Positions 48,701 through 63,663 are shown, counted from the first letter of the stretch. The stretch is DNA of 64,000 nt from Centroberyx gerrardi (GCF_048128805.1 NC_136000.1:25912859-25976858); one strand, 5' to 3'. Numbers and translations: made by a program. Notes: a model not told the origin generated them from the letters alone.

Positions 48701-50735
48701 CTGCTGCTACTTCTAGCTCAAAACAAAGCCTAAAGATGAACAAAAACGAATACATATAGATAGAGGTGGTAAGTAATATAAAAAGTAAACATCATGACTT
48801 TCACACAAACAAAATGATAAGATAACAAAACATACCGTTTCATTACAATAGTGCTGTAACAGGATAGGGAATAATATTTAGACTGCATTTAGGCTTTTAC
48901 AGTGCTTTAATGACGAGGAATATCTGGGTGATTGATAGATGGATGGATGGAAGTGATCACAAAATAAATTGAAATCCAGATTTTCTTAAGTAGAAATGAC
49001 ATATGTGTCAGATACAAATGAAAATGCCTTCAAATCTATTTGTTAAAAAGCGGCTTGTGTCTGGTGTGGTATCCATTGGAATACTAGTATGCTGTAATGA
49101 GCCTGGGTCCCAGAACAAGACGAAATTTACTCGATTTGGGTCCCAGGCCAAAAAGCATACCCAAATTGTGGCCTTTAAAATGGCTTGAAATAGTCTTGAA
49201 TCACCCTGTTATTCCTTCCTTTTCAAAGCGTTGTAAAGAGAATGCTAGCGCGATAAATAGGCTGCATAGGGAACGACAAAGAACATAGGAACATAGGTAG
49301 GCCTGCGTTTGGTTTCATGCAAGGGAAAGCCATGTGGGGAACAAGACTGACTGGATCACATAGTGCAAAACCCCTCGGAAGACAAAGGCCATTTGGATCG
49401 ATCCTTTTCACACACCCCCCGCCCCACCCCCCCAAAAAACAACAAAAAAAAAAAATCTTTTCCACCTAATTTCCAGACAGACTTCGTCCGCTGCAGTTGT
49501 CTCTGTTGACTCCACCATCCTGCCTCAATGTTGTTGCTAAGTAACTTGTGATTCTACGGCTAACTGGCTTTTAGGATGCTGGGCATGTCACCATGGTGAT
49601 GCTTCAGAGGGCATTCAAATATATTACAGCAAATACTTCTTACCTCTAGAGAGAGGGCAACAACATGTTAGCCACCATAGTATGCAACCTGGCAAAACTC
49701 TTTCCCCCGCTCTTTAAAATGGACGCCCTCCCTCGATACAATTTCTCCTTCTCTTATTCCTCTCCATCTTTCCCTCCCCTTGTCTCTCTCCTCATCCCTC
49801 CCTCCCTTCCTCCCTTTCCAGCAAAGTGAACTTTGGTCTCAGAAAACAGCAGGTTTCAGGAAGAGAGCTATGTATAGTCGGGGTTAACAGGGGCATGTTC
49901 ACAAACGTGAAGTGTTGCACAATGCAGAATCATTTGTCCAAAATTGTCAACACCTCACTTTTTAGATGGATTGCACCCTGGTAATCCTGACCAACAAGCC
50001 CACCCCCTGACCCCAACCCTATCATCTAATCTCTCTCGTGGCTCTGTCCCTTCCTCTCTCTCTCTCCTACCTCGTCTAGCTTCTGTCTTTCCTCCTCCAC
50101 TTCCCATTTATGACCTGTTCCCCCCCTTTTCTCCCTGCCTCCCCCCAATTTCAACATCTTGTGTTAATAGAAAATACACTTTTGGTTCTTGAATCCATCA
50201 AATCCTTTCAGGCCTGGGCAAAAAAAAAATTGACATTCAGAGATGGTTACAAGTATTTGACCTACTTGATTTGTACTTATATATATATTTGAAAGACTGG
50301 CTACACATTGCTGTCTTGATTTGACTCAATGGACACTTGCAAGATAATGCTAAATCAAACCTATCTAGGTACTGTTAATGTTCTTTATTTTCCTTAGCCT
50401 TTTTTCTCAGTATTGAAATGTATTCAACTACTTTTTTGCCCAGGCCTGCTGTTTCCTTATTCCTCTTCCTCCTCCTCCTCCTCCTCCTCTAGGGCTGGGT
50501 TCACTTTCAATTCAATCAATTCAGGAAGTTGATTTTCTTCTCAATGCAAATATTGAAAAAAATGTTCGGCATGCGAAGATCGTCATATCAAACCTGTTAA
50601 GAAACAACAGTGAACAAATGTTGGACTATTGCAGTTTCGGTCGACATTTTTTGCAGTTGATTGCATTGAAAGTGAATGGACTCCAGCCCCGGCCTCCTCT
50701 CCCTCCTTCCCCTACACTCCTCTTCCTCGTCCTCC
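45746..50735 (-). other. cbfb 3' flank, probable 3' UTR in part
   Basis: No coding exon recognised. On the minus strand it follows the cbfb stop codon. Minus-strand AATAAA signals occur near 46312 and 46530, which would give a 3' UTR of more than 4 kb; a shorter one is possible. A TCC-repeat stretch lies at 50460-50490 and a pyrimidine-rich tract at 49730-50150. Confidence 0.4.
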
Positions 50736-53469
50736 TCAGCGCATCTTGTGTTCCATGTCAGCGTTGGCCATGTTTGAGCCAGGGCTGGGGTCCTGCTGTC
50801 GTCTGGACTGGGGAGAGAGAGGGATGGAAGGAGGAGAGAGGGGAGGAGAGGAGAGGAGAGGAGAGAAGGGATCAGAGAGAGATAGAGAACAAATTAAGTA
50901 CAGATTTTCAACTACTAGCAGTATAGTAAGATTTACCATAAATGAATGAAAAGAACAGCAGTAATTAACTTTCTATTTTTGATAGGAAAATCCTCACATG
51001 AGAGTAATTTTATGTTTGAAAGGCCTCCTCCAGTAACTATATTACTGCATTCAAACTCAGCCAATCAAAACGTGATGAATGCTTATCTTCAATTCCAGCT
51101 ATAATGAGGTTCAATGATAGTTTGCTTCGGCAGGAATGAGCTGTTACTCCAACATTACCCAGTAAACTAATGATTTGCCTAAAGGGTTTGCTATCAAATT
51201 GTTTGTGAGGAGAGGCCAAAGGTGAAAATAAATGCTCTCAGTCTGGATCCTGGGTTGAAAAAGCCACTCAACAAACCATTGCAGCTCCTTGTATTTTCAC
51301 TAGAGGGAGCCAGAGAGCTTCATAATAACACAGCTGTCAACTTCTGCTGTTTATAAAATTTACTTCTGTTGATATTTTAGTCAGGGGAGCAGGCAGACAG
51401 ACAGGCAGAGAGGCAGACAGACAGATAAACTGGCAGACATACAGGTTGTCTGACACACAAATAAACACACACACACACACACACGTGTACACATATATAC
51501 ACACACACACACATGCATGCACGCAGTCAGCCAGCCAGCTAGTGGATCATTAGGTCATCATTAGAAGCCGTCAACATGACAAGACTTTTAAATATATTTC
51601 ATGACTCGGTCACGTGTGTGTGAGTGTGTGTGGGTGTGTGTGTGAGTGTGAGCGCCATCGGCGTGACCTGGTCTGGCTGTAAAAGATACATCTGGTTATG
51701 TGTCTACACTTAAATCTCTCTCTCATCCAAGATAGCTGTGGGAAAGAGAGAGAGGGGGGAGAGAGAGAGAGCAGACAGAAATGTAGACAGAGAGATAGTA
51801 AAGGGGTTGCTTAGTTCAAGTGGCATGTAGTTGTGATCTCAATGACTCACCATAATAGCATTGTAACACACACACACATACACACACACACATATGTCAT
51901 ACTACCATTTTGACTCCTCCTAGCCAGACTGACTCCAATATCTGTCTGTCTCCTCTGAAGAGCTTTCTGTAACTTTAATTATCAAATATTCATGTGCGGT
52001 TCGATTATAATTACTTGATTGGAGATCAAAGTGGAGTTGACAATGAACCTGCCCCGGGCAACTGGAGTCTAATTGTCCCACACAACACTGTCTGTGTTTG
52101 TATGTGTGTCTCTGTCTCTGTCTGCCCATGTCTGTGAGTTTATTTTGATCTCACCTACCGTCTTTAAAAAGCGGATTTCAATCTAGATGGTATGATTCAA
52201 AGGCTGCTTTGAAAATGAAAGATTTCCTAAAATATATTACCACTAGTTGCAGGTCTTTCCCCAAGCTTCAGACAAGACAGAGAAGACGCCAATGTGTGAA
52301 AGTATCAAACGATACTTTCTGGGGCTGCTGCTGTTAATGAATATAAGACCGACTTCGTTGGAACTATGACTGTACTAGTTTTTTTTCCCAAGGATACAGC
52401 TACATTTCATAGTTCAGAGCTGTTTGTTTAATCTATGAGATCCTCTTTTTTTTTATTATTTTGGCAACATTTTTGCTAATAGGCGCTCATTGCTGTAGTG
52501 TTTCTGCACTGCTCTTCCCAGAGATCAGCTGTCAATCAAACAGTGTGTCCAGTACTGTGACGTCTTTCTCCTTGGATTTTCTGTTGATGCAGTTTGAGTT
52601 TCTCTTTTCTTTGCCTGTTCAGTCATGCTGGCTATCACTGCTCATGCTCACTACCCAGTTCTTCTTCTGTTTATTCCAAACAAACCGCTGTTGTTGCTGC
52701 TGGAAATGTAAAATGCGTCACTTCTTGTGCGACAGAGGTTTTTCCCAGGAAAGGATGGAATGGAAAAGCTTTCATGAACTGGAAATAGGTTGAGTCACTA
52801 TTGTGTTATCAATCGGTGATAGAGAGTAGCAAAACTGACATTTATCTATAAGAAAATGTTGCGGGTTATTACTTTAAATGTAAAAGCTCAAACAAACATG
52901 TGGTGATCCTACATGCAGCTCCAGAAAGTGTCTTCTGATGACAAAACCGATTAGAGGATGGATTGTCCGGTTTCTGGCTTTGGGAGAAACGTATTCATTT
53001 TTGCAAAATATTGATTCAACTCTCTATGATACCATTAGTGAATGCTATTGTGAGGTTGGAGAGAGACTAAACCCCTTCAATGGACAACGAGGATGATGAA
53101 ATCTTACTGGCATTTAAACAGATATATTTCTTCACATGAATAAATAAATGCCAATGAGATGAATACAAGACGACGTGAAAACAAATGATATAAAAGCCTG
53201 TCTGTGAAATATGTAAATGTGAAATGTAAACAGAGGGCTTCAAGCTAATAGAATATGATGTAAAACTAAGGCGGTTCATAACTGGGGCCAAAATACCCAT
53301 CAGTGTTTCTGCTGTGTCGCGGCCTTCAGTCCTGTAGTGTTTGTGTTTCTGGAAGGGAGTGGTCTTTGCTAACCATAAGGGCTGGAGAGCTTTCTCTATT
53401 GATCCACACACAGATGGTAGCCTGCTGGGCCACTATAGGCTGCTTAACCACAACTCAATACTGGAGAAA

Positions 53470-53501
<32 letters not shown>

Positions 53502-53608
53502 GTGTGACAGAGAGCAGATGTGCTGTGCTTGCGAGTTGTTCATACGTGCCTGAACTGTATCTGTACAGTGTGTGTGTATACGTGCGTGTGTGTGAATTCA
53601 GGCATGTT

Positions 53609-53657
<49 letters not shown>

Positions 53658-53762
53658 CTAAGGCAAGGCAGGGGGTCTGATGGCGATCAATACTAATGAT
53701 ATATTAATGCTTTCAGTGTCGGCTCATCATTCACCACCTAATCTCCTTCTGCTGAGCACTTG

Positions 53763-53800
<38 letters not shown>

Positions 53801-55829
53801 CGGAGTTAAAAGGAACATTTATTCTCCCTACATTGCCTCTCTATCTGTCATTGTGACAGCTACCTGCTGACCCTGAATGACTGGCATATCATTGCTTTTT
53901 GATGAAAACCTCGTATCTTTTAAAAAGACAAGGTTTCAGGGATGGAGGGGGAAAAAACACCCAAAGAAAAAAACAAAACAAAACAAAAAAAAACCATGGG
54001 TGGGCCTTATGGTCATGAAACCCACTCAACCTACAGAGAGCAAGTGGAAATGCCAATAAATTTGTAGTGACATGGTTTTCCCCTAACATCAAAGATTTGT
54101 ATTGGTCCCCTCCATTTTCTGTATAGGAGCCTAACAGCCATCCCATTCTGCATCTCTCCTGCTTAATATTACAATATTATAAAGGTAGAAGTCATTAGCA
54201 CATTAGTACTACAGTGCCCACTAGGGTTACAACTGATGTATTGGCAGATTTTTATTAAATATGGAGGTTCCTCCGTGACCACAGCTACATAAAAACCTGT
54301 AAAACCTGCAATGAAATTTTACTGTCTTCAATTTCAATTATGATTTTTTTTTCTAAATGAATTCTTCATTTAGAGGCAGTGATCTATCCCAGAGTTTCCC
54401 TACCGTTGAATAGGTGCAGTGGGCCATCCTGCATTGAAGAGCTACTAACCATAAAATATTTCATCAGTCTGGGTTTTAGTGGAGAGTTTTAGTGTCCCAT
54501 GATGGTCTGAATGCTGTTTGAGAGGCTTTTCCACCATGAAAAAAAAAACGTTTTGAATTCTGAATACATGTATTTTTTTTGGCATGAAAATGTGAATTTA
54601 AAGATGTTGAATATCGGCACAACATATAGTCTACAGCGACTTCGGTCTAAACATACTGTATCATATCTGCCTTTAAAAAAACCCATAACACCAAAAGAGA
54701 GAAAAGAGAGGAAAAGAAAAGTTCTACACATTGCATGCAGTAAAAAGAGAATTTTATCAGTATGTTGTCCCAATGTACTATATTCCTCTTTCTCATATCC
54801 TGTTCTCTCTCTCTCTCTGTTATCCTCTCTCATCCGTCGTTCGCCGTGCAATGTCCCCCTTTGCATCCCTTGGTCTCTGCCTGGTCTTCTATTATTAATG
54901 CATTTGTTCTCTAGTCTCTCCCTCCGTCTCCCCGCAACCCCTTCCTCCAACCCTGCTTTCATGAGAACATTTTCTAGAGAACAAACTTAAGAAAGAATAG
55001 CAAAATACGCTTTTACAAATGTATGACGTCTGTGAAGGTGGAATAACTTCTACTCTATCAAGAAATACCATATCTTCTGTTAATTCCAAAAGAAATTCAC
55101 TGACTTTCTGTATCCCTCTGTCTGTCTGATCCCTCTGTTTTCTTTGAATCGCAGCTAGACAGAGAGAGAGACAGAGAGGGGAGAGACAGAAGAGAGTGAC
55201 AGACAGATAACTAGATAGCAAGCTGACTAGATAGAGAGAGAGAGTTAAAGCAAGAGAGGTGGAGTTTAGACCGCAAGTTTAGACCACAGAAATGCAGAGG
55301 CTGAATCTGTGCAGCTATTCAGCAGCGCCAGTGGAACACACCCATCGTACGATCCACAGCAAGGCAGCAGGGTGTTACTGTGATTGTTGCCTCTCATCAT
55401 TTTATCTTAAAATATGATTCATATGGACATTGCGATATGAAACTGATTCGCAGTATTTCGGGCCTATTATTTTACAGTTTCAATTTGTAACGCCAAATGC
55501 CTTTTGTTTATACATTATCAAAGGCTTTGAAGGGAAAGTGATGGTAGTTATTAGAATATTGATTCAGCAGGAGACACGAGGTTCTTTTTCTCCGAGAGCT
55601 TCAGGGAAGAAACATGAGAGCAGCGAGATGAAAGACGACCTTCATTTACTGCCTCGCTTTCTTTCTTCCTGTCTCTTTCTCTCTCTTTCTCTTCAAGTCT
55701 GTGCTTCTCTCTCTCTTTCTCTCGCTCTCCTCCTCCTCCTCCTCCTCCGCTCGGTCCCTCCCTTTCTTCTTCTCTTTCTTCTTCGTTTGCAGGACCATGT
55801 GCTGCAAAGCTGTGGTAGGTCTTGGTGTG

Positions 55830-55862
<33 letters not shown>

Positions 55863-55894
55863 ACAATGTCATTCGACTAAATAGTTATGAAATG

Positions 55895-55929
<35 letters not shown>

Positions 55930-56085
55930 GAAACAGGTCATTCAATAAAAACTGCATGCACATGCTAGTGGGAACTTTCATTCATTTCATTCATGAACAC
56001 ACACACACACACACACACACAGAAATATCATCATAGACAAACACGCATGGCAACGCAAGTAAATGAACACAGGTGGGCACATACA

Positions 56086-56140
<55 letters not shown>

Positions 56141-57463
56141 CGCACACACACGCAGGGTGGTTTAGTGCATGACAGTGTGATAGATAGTGAGAAGTGGAGG
56201 ACACAGACCCTGTTCTTTTCTGCTGGCTGTCTGTCTGTGTGTGTCATCAGTCCCAGATTTTAGAAACCACAGGGTCCTAAAAAAATAAACAATTTGGGGT
56301 TCATTCTTAGGGCGTCAACTTAGGAAGGATGCCTCTGATCTCCCCAAAGCCTTGCTGGGAAAGTGAGTTTGTCTACGGGATGGTTACAAAATGAGCATAT
56401 AAATTAGCATTAGCATATACATTTGTGAATCAGAATTTTTGTCTATATATGATATTGCAAAAAGCACATATTTGTGAATGAGGATACTGCATTAAATGAA
56501 ACGTAATTAAAGAATTGATTTCTAGAGGATTTACGTTTTATTCAACATTGAACGGAAGGCAATGTGTTTCAATTTCTACAATCTTCAATTTTTTTCTATA
56601 ATCGATGGCACAACAAACTACTTTCCCTTCTAAGGCTTTTGGGACACCTGACAACTTGAATCAGTCATTCAATAGTTCAGTAATATCAAATCAAATCAAT
56701 TATTTGATTAGATTTATGGTCAAACTGATCATGCACTAAACCTACGGTACAAACAGTAACAAGTATACTTAGAGGAAAAAAAAATGTGGAAACACACAAC
56801 CACACGTCACACCCTTAGCCACCCTAAGCGCTAAAGCATAGAAGATCCTACTGGAAATTTGACTCTGTTGCTTGATTAACATGGTCATTTTTTCAATACT
56901 CTTCTCTAACATGGTGCATATTAAATATAAACTCACAAATATGACAAGCTGATGGCAAATGTGGAACAAATTCAAGGCATATTTGCTGAAAGCTTGTGCT
57001 ACAAACTTCCATCTGTTATCATCTACAACAAATTTAATAATAGTGGAAAGCTCATCAGAAATTTGCCATTATACTACATTTTATTGTGAAATTGCAGTTT
57101 GCTTGAGTGCAATTTGTGCTGTTTTTGAAGATGCTTTGAGAAGGTATATGAAATAGAAAAATGAAACAAATCCAAAAATATGATGTGCAAATTTCCAGTA
57201 GGGTAAGTCTAGTCATGAGGCCCTAAATGCAGCGCTGTTACAGTTGGAGCTCTACTTATTCCATTAATAGTCCCCTTGTCCCCCTCTGAGCTGGCAGACT
57301 AGCATCACTCCTCCATTAACATTAACACCACCTTCAGCCCCACACTGGTCCCAGGCCCGCTCACCTCCAGGTCCTCTCTGTGTGACCGGTCTCTGTCTTC
57401 AAAGTCTCTGGTTCTGCGTCGAGCCTCTTCGAACGCCGCCTGGGCCAGAGCATCCTCGTGCTG

Positions 57464-57501
<38 letters not shown>

Positions 57502-57770
57502 CATAGGGAGGTGAAGTGTTTCCTGAAGAGATGAGTTGTTGATGATGAGAGAAAGACATCACTATGCAGTCTGAGAGTGGTGAGTGGGCATGCGGTGTGA
57601 CATGCATGCATGTGTGTGTGTGTTGCGTGTGCGTCCGTCCCGGTGTGTGTTACCTGCGCCCGCTCGTCGTCATACTCCAGGAAGCCCATCCCATCCAGCC
57701 TCTGTAGGTCTATCCAGCCTCTCCAGATCACACACACCCCATTCAGGATCATAGGAGCCTTTAAATGGAC
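50736..57770 (-). CDS. cbfb: Core-binding factor subunit beta, 3' three coding exons (5' part outside window)
   Basis: CBF-beta is the non-DNA-binding partner that stabilises RUNX proteins on DNA. Exons in transcript order: 57770-57654 (39 codons, LKAPMILNGVCVIWRGWIDL, then QRLDGMGFLEYDDERAQ), 57460-57365 (32 codons, HEDALAQAAFEEARRRTRDF to SHREDLE), 50807-50736 (SRRQQDPSPGSNMAN to HKMR, stop). These match human residues about 95-187, in the splice form with the RRQQDPSPGSN tail. About 94 N-terminal residues (three exons in human) are missing; I found none of them up to position 64000, so the upstream intron exceeds 6.2 kb. Intron lengths are 193 bp and 6557 bp. The exon ending at 57365 corresponds to human residue 165, the usual CBFB breakpoint in inv(16) leukaemia fusions. 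Confidence 0.95.
50808..57364 (-). other. cbfb last intron (6.6 kb)
   Basis: Bounded by the donor after 57365 and the acceptor before 50807. No other exon recognised. It holds many microsatellites: (GT)n at 53609-53656 and 53765-53799, (GT)n and (CT)n at 55830-55925, and (CA)n at 56087-56151. Confidence 0.8.
56087..56151. repeat. (CA)n microsatellite
   Basis: About 65 bases of CA with a few single-base interruptions. Confidence 0.95.
57466..57499. repeat. (GA)n forming the polypyrimidine tract of a cbfb acceptor
   Basis: On the transcript strand this is a CT array ending 5-6 bases from the acceptor AG of the exon 57460-57365. Confidence 0.95.
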
Positions 57771-57787
57771 CTGGAGACATGCAGAGG

Positions 57788-57946
<159 letters not shown>

Positions 57947-58133
57947 GTCAGCTGTGCATTTCAGAAATAGTAAGAAGCATAGTCTTTCTAACTAGATGTG
58001 AAGGAGTTGTCAGCTACATTGAACACAGACTAGTGGATATACTGCCACCTTTTGTTTTTAAAATAAACAGAAAAACAAAAAAAAAACATTAATTAATTAT
58101 TATATGCACAAAAAGCTGCTAATTCACAGCGGC

Positions 58134-58167
<34 letters not shown>

Positions 58168-59284
58168 TTTTTTTCCATTTCTAATTATGAGGTATTTTAC
58201 AGGAAAAAAACAATTGCAAAAATCTGTGATTTTTGCCATATACATTTTTGTAAATAAGTCATAAAAAATATATATTTTTTGAAATTTCCCTCTGTAAATT
58301 ACCAACTATTTACTTATCCAGTAGAACGAAACAGGGAAATATACTCTGATTTCATCAACTGAGAAAAAAAACATGCAAATTTCCAGTTCTAGTAATTTGA
58401 ATATGATAAAACCAAAATAAATAAAGTCTTAATACAAAAAGTGTTTGCATTTGTCTACATATTCAACATATAAAATTTCATTCTGATAGGATGACAGGAT
58501 TTTTTCCCCCCTATTGTACTGTGGTGCCTCATACCACAAATAACTATGAAGTCATTTATGACAGACATATACAGACACATTTATTCCCCTTGGTTCTCGG
58601 TGTAAGAACCTCTGGTGTAGGCAGTACCAACCCCACAACATGACAGTTAGCTCCGTACAAAATGAGAGCTTTGCAGACAAAAACCATCTGCTGTTCCTCC
58701 ACAATCATTTGGGAACCCATTCTTCGGTTTCCCATGACTTTGAGTCGTGACCCAGACTTTGGAAAACAACAATATCACCCGATCTTTGATTGCGGGGCCT
58801 TGGGAAGAGCTCCGGCAGCTTAATATAGCCTGTAGCTTCATATAAAGTTAGAATTCCCCAGTCAGAAACCATCAGCTGGTTCTCCAGAATAATGAAAAGC
58901 ACTGTGTTTGGTAGATGGACCCCCCCCCCCCCCCCCATCTAACTGGTGTGAAGGAGTAAACCACTAACTACGTCAAACCCTCTCTAGTACAAGTGAGCAT
59001 TAGACTAGTACATCACACACACACACACACACACATACACACACATATTCCTAAGTCTGGCTGAGTGTGTTCTGCATGGCTCTGAGGTACGAGTGCATTT
59101 GATGGCATACAAGCATGTAAGTGCAGGGATCTGTGTGTGTGTTTGCGTGTGTGTGTGTGTGTGTGTTATTGTTGGCTGTCAGGCCGGTATTAGTGGAAAA
59201 GTGAGTGTTTGTATTGGACTGAGCAGAGCCAAAGTGATCAAAAATAAATATCATTTGCTTAAACACATTTTCTCCCTCTACCTC

Positions 59285-59330
<46 letters not shown>

Positions 59331-60480
59331 CATTTTACAGCCACTGCACAGGCCCTGTGGGTTCAAAGGCCCTATTCACACTGGCAGCTAAAGCCTGACT
59401 TTGTGTTCTTTACCACTGGCTCACAGATCTGTCTTCCCCTGTAGTTATTGTTGACAACATGCCTTCTGCTGTGTTTATATGTAGAGTGTGCCTACTGACA
59501 AAACTGCAGGTCAAAGGTCAAACTTGTGATCAAATAAAACTCTGGAAGTTCACGTCATGCCTTGTCATGTCCTGCACCAGCGACACAAAGGCAAAATTCT
59601 TGTACATTCATTGTCTTATCTAAAGCGATTTTCATTAAGTATAACATTTAAATAAACCTAAATTCCTTAAATAACTTAAAACTTAACTTAAAAACTAAAA
59701 CAAACACTATATCAGGAATGGAAGGGCCATAACCTTTGTGCCAAGCCAGTAAAAAAACCTGAAAAACATTCCTTTGTCGCTGCAATACTTAAGTATCTTC
59801 AATCCAGCCTGATAAGAAACAGAAATTAGAGCTGAACAACATTCAGTAACGTCAGTCAACAGTAAGTTTTCTACACAATTCCTGTCTGTTGTTTTTTTTC
59901 CATTAGAGAGCATGTGTGTCTCTTTCTGACCTCGTGTGGAGTTTATTTTGTCTGTCCTTAGACAAGAGGGAGAAACAGAGCGGGAGAAAGTGGAGTGTTA
60001 AAGAGGAGACTACAAGTGTTTATAGCCTTTAGACTGCCCCCCCCCCCCCCCCCAACACACACACACACACACACACACACCCTCTCCTATACACCGAGCA
60101 GCGCACAAATAAACCCAGTCTACAGCGTCAGGCTGTCAATCAGACTGACAGGCGGAGCGACGTCAGGCCGCGTCTCTCTCTCTGGATTCCTGGGTTTGTT
60201 ATATCGCGATGGCTGTGTGCCAAGAAGCCAGCAATGTAACCACCAAATATGTAAGTGTGTATGTGTGTGTGTGTGTGTGTGTGTGCGTGCATTGGCATGA
60301 TGTGAGGGACAGGCAGGGGAATGTGTATGTCTGTAGGCGGGATCACAGAACCATTTCCCTGTTTAGATTTCTCTCTCTGTTTGTATTTGGGTGGTTCTCA
60401 GCTGCAGTAGGTAGGGCATTACGCTGCTGTGCTGTGTGGCTGAGCTCAGATGTTTCTGGCTAGAAAAGAAATGTCATTAA

Positions 60481-60793
60481 AGGAATAGTTCACCCCAAAA
60501 CTTCAATCATACTCGTCAACCAAAACTCCATTGAAGTTAAAAATGTCCATCAAAAGTCTCCAAACAGCTTGTGCAGTGTAATCCAAGTGTTTTGTAGCCA
60601 AACGATCCAAAAGTGCAACATTTACTTTATTATCTCCTAGATTTTCCTGCCTGACAATGCTTTTTTTTTCTAGAAATTGCTTTTTTGGAGCATAAAATGT
60701 CTATTATAGTGTTTGATAGTTTAGTTTGGACTGACATGTGGGTGAGTAGAATTGTAGTAGTACTGAATTTTCATTTTGGGGTGAACTGTTCCT
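60481..60793. mobile_element. MITE with TTAA flanks (piggyBac-like) in cbfb intron
   Basis: Left end AGGAATAGTTCACCCCAAAA and right end (reverse-complemented) AGGAACAGTTCACCCCAAAA differ at one base. TTAA sits immediately outside both ends (60477-60480, 60794-60797). The 313-bp interior is non-coding. TTAA is the piggyBac target; the terminal word is very common in fish genomes. Confidence 0.8.
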
Positions 60794-61123
60794 TTAACTT
60801 CATTACATTCCTTCATGATGCCCATGAAATTATTCTGGAGAAACCTTTATCTAAAAACTACTGGCTATGTTACTTTGCCAAAGTCTTTTTAATCAATGTG
60901 ACCTAGAGTGAATAAAACATTGTCGGCTATTAAGTCAATTTTGTGAGACTGATCGCTTCAAAAATTAGTTTTAGGTCATGAGAAATTATTATAATATAAA
61001 TATTATTTAAAACATATTTTTTTAATATAAAATATGGACCACCAACTTTGACAGAAATGTTTCACAACTGTGACTGAGAAAATACACATCCTAAAACATA
61101 CAAAACACATACAAAAAACATTT

Positions 61124-61170
<47 letters not shown>

Positions 61171-61512
61171 CTCTTCCCTAAACAATGAGTTGCATAGGCA
61201 TTCAACCGGAGCTGAACTTGTCAGTCAGCCAAACACGTGATGAAAGACGCAGAGTGAATGAGCTATATTCTAACTTTCTCATCTCTTTCTCTCTCTCTCT
61301 TTCAGTGTCTTCCACTTTCCCACAACATTGTTTTCCATGGGGAAGAAACAGAGATAAAGAGAGAGAGAAAGACAGAGAAAAGAAAGAGAGGAGACAGACA
61401 GAGAGAGAGTGTTTTTCCCAGTGTGGGCATACACGGAGGAGTTTTTACGTGGTATTTTTATCTGAGTAAACAACTATTTAGGAATAAATTAACAAAGTCA
61501 AACACACACAAA

Positions 61513-61551
<39 letters not shown>

Positions 61552-61724
61552 ACACAGACGACTAGATTTTTCTGTGTGATACAGGGCAAGCTCCACGTTC
61601 CTGCATTTTTACTCAGGCTATTTTTGGACAGCCTCTCACAGGGACCTCTTTTACCACAACTACCCACACTGCACTGGGGCTGCTGGGGAGACCGCACCCC
61701 GAGAGAACGTGGGTTTTTGTGAAA

Positions 61725-61784
<60 letters not shown>
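61725..61784. repeat. Compound (GT)n(GA)n microsatellite
   Basis: A GT array passes directly into about 42 bases of GA. Confidence 0.95.
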
Positions 61785-61788
<4 letters not shown>

Positions 61789-61973
61789 TTCCACATCTGT
61801 GTGGCTGCATGGCGCTTTTATAAGAATGCTTCATTGGGCTTGACAGGGAAAATATATGTGTGTGTATGTGTGTGTGTGTGTATGTGTGTCAGTAAATGGA
61901 TGTGGGGGTTGACATGGCTCTCTCTCTCAGAGGAAGTCTGTGGTTGGGCCGTTTCTCCATATTTTCCCCTCAC

Positions 61974-61994
61974 ATGCACACACACACACACACA

Positions 61995-62041
<47 letters not shown>
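61974..62041. repeat. (CA)n microsatellite
   Basis: About 68 bases of CA with one CC interruption. Confidence 0.95.
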
Positions 62042-62042
<1 letters not shown>

Positions 62043-62409
62043 AGAACTCTCTCACACAGAAGCACACTGTGAATAAGAAAGGAAGCAGGGTGAACTGCAG
62101 TGGAAATTCAGACTAGCTGTAAAACTGGGTGCAAGTTAAGCCTGGCGTTAAGTTCAGATAAGCCTGATTTAGTCCCATATGGGAGGATTTCTGTTGTTGT
62201 ATTGAGTTGTATCACTGCCCACTCTGTAGGTGGGGAAGTAAGAGTGAAACCTATGACTAATATAGTCATTCTTATGCATTCTCTAACTGGCTGCTATAGA
62301 TCTTTTGATGATGTTTTTCTGGAAATATTGGCACGGTCCAAATGGCAAAAATGGCAATCACACCAATAGCTCTCCAAGCCCCACTACCCCTTACCCCAAA
62401 GCATGGTCA

Positions 62410-62445
<36 letters not shown>

Positions 62446-63627
62446 ACCCAGGACTGACCAAAAACCCCGCAAATTCCCTGCTAACTCTCTATCAACCCAG
62501 TTGTATTTTATATGTCTTTTATGCATCTTCTGCTATTTATCACTCCCAGTTGTACTTTGCACATCTGTGGCTGCTGTTCTTTAGCTTGGAATGTAAGCTT
62601 GTAGTGTGTTTATGTTTCATCTGCTGCCATACAGTAGCCTAGGCCTACATCTTGTCTGGACTATATGTGAGGTCCTGTGACTATGTGGTCCAACCTGGTT
62701 CCAGTGTCAGTCCTGTGTTGCGTCTTGTATTGTGCAGGACAGTTTCCCTTGTGCACCATACCTGTTCTTGGCCAATCACACAGATTCTGATACTGACCAT
62801 GTAGCTAAACTTTCTGTAGGCAGTTACCTTCAACATCACACGTTTCTCAGTTTCCATGACAGATGTGTTGAATGTATCGAAAGTGTGTCGGCGTTATCGG
62901 CGTTGTTGCGCGAAAACCTCGTAAACTCCAATTCTGCTGATTTGAATGTTTTAACTTCAACTGAAAGATTACATGGTCTTCTATGGTTTGAGGAAAATTC
63001 TGTGACTCTTGAGCTGATGAAACCCATACAAAACCCCATTGGATGAAGTCCAAAAATGCATGGTGGTCAATCTGAAAACAAGGCTGTTTTTCATAGTTCC
63101 TGAAAAGTTGACGAGGTTTTCACCCAAAAGCGATGTTATGCAACCTGGATTCAGTCCTGTGAATCACTGTGAATCATTTTTACTTGCATTCAGATTGTTT
63201 ACAATTCATGGCATAGACACAGCTGTCCCTGGAGGTGCAAAGCTGAACTTATTCTTGCCTTGACCTCCAACATTTCAGTCCTACATCGAACCCATTGCTG
63301 AACAATCACAATAGCAAAGCTGTTTTACTGGTGTGGATGCATGTGGACTCTTTCTGTCTCTCTCTTGCTTTCTCTATGTCTCTCTTTCTCTCTCTCTCTC
63401 TTGATCTAAAGTACTAGTAGTAAAGTCCAAGCAGTCCAAGCTAAGCTGTGCCTACTGTGTGTGTTGTGTGTGTGTGTGTGTGTGTGTGTGCGTGCATGCG
63501 TGAGTGAGAGAGAAAAAGAGAGAGTGCGTTGGCAGACAGTGTGTGACGCAGATGTAGAAGGATGTGTTGGCACAGCGCCTCTCATTCAGCCTGGTGCCAA
63601 CCATCTAGTCAGCACAACTGCCCACTG

Positions 63628-63663
<36 letters not shown>

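Noticed and set aside
53600-53800. Regularly spaced GT arrays that could be mistaken for a repeat-spacer array.
   Set aside because: The units are dinucleotide microsatellites with irregular spacing; there is no CRISPR organisation, and the genome is eukaryotic.
55430-55948. A 172-codon frame inside the cbfb intron.
   Set aside because: Half of it is CT and GT microsatellite translation, with no recognisable protein.
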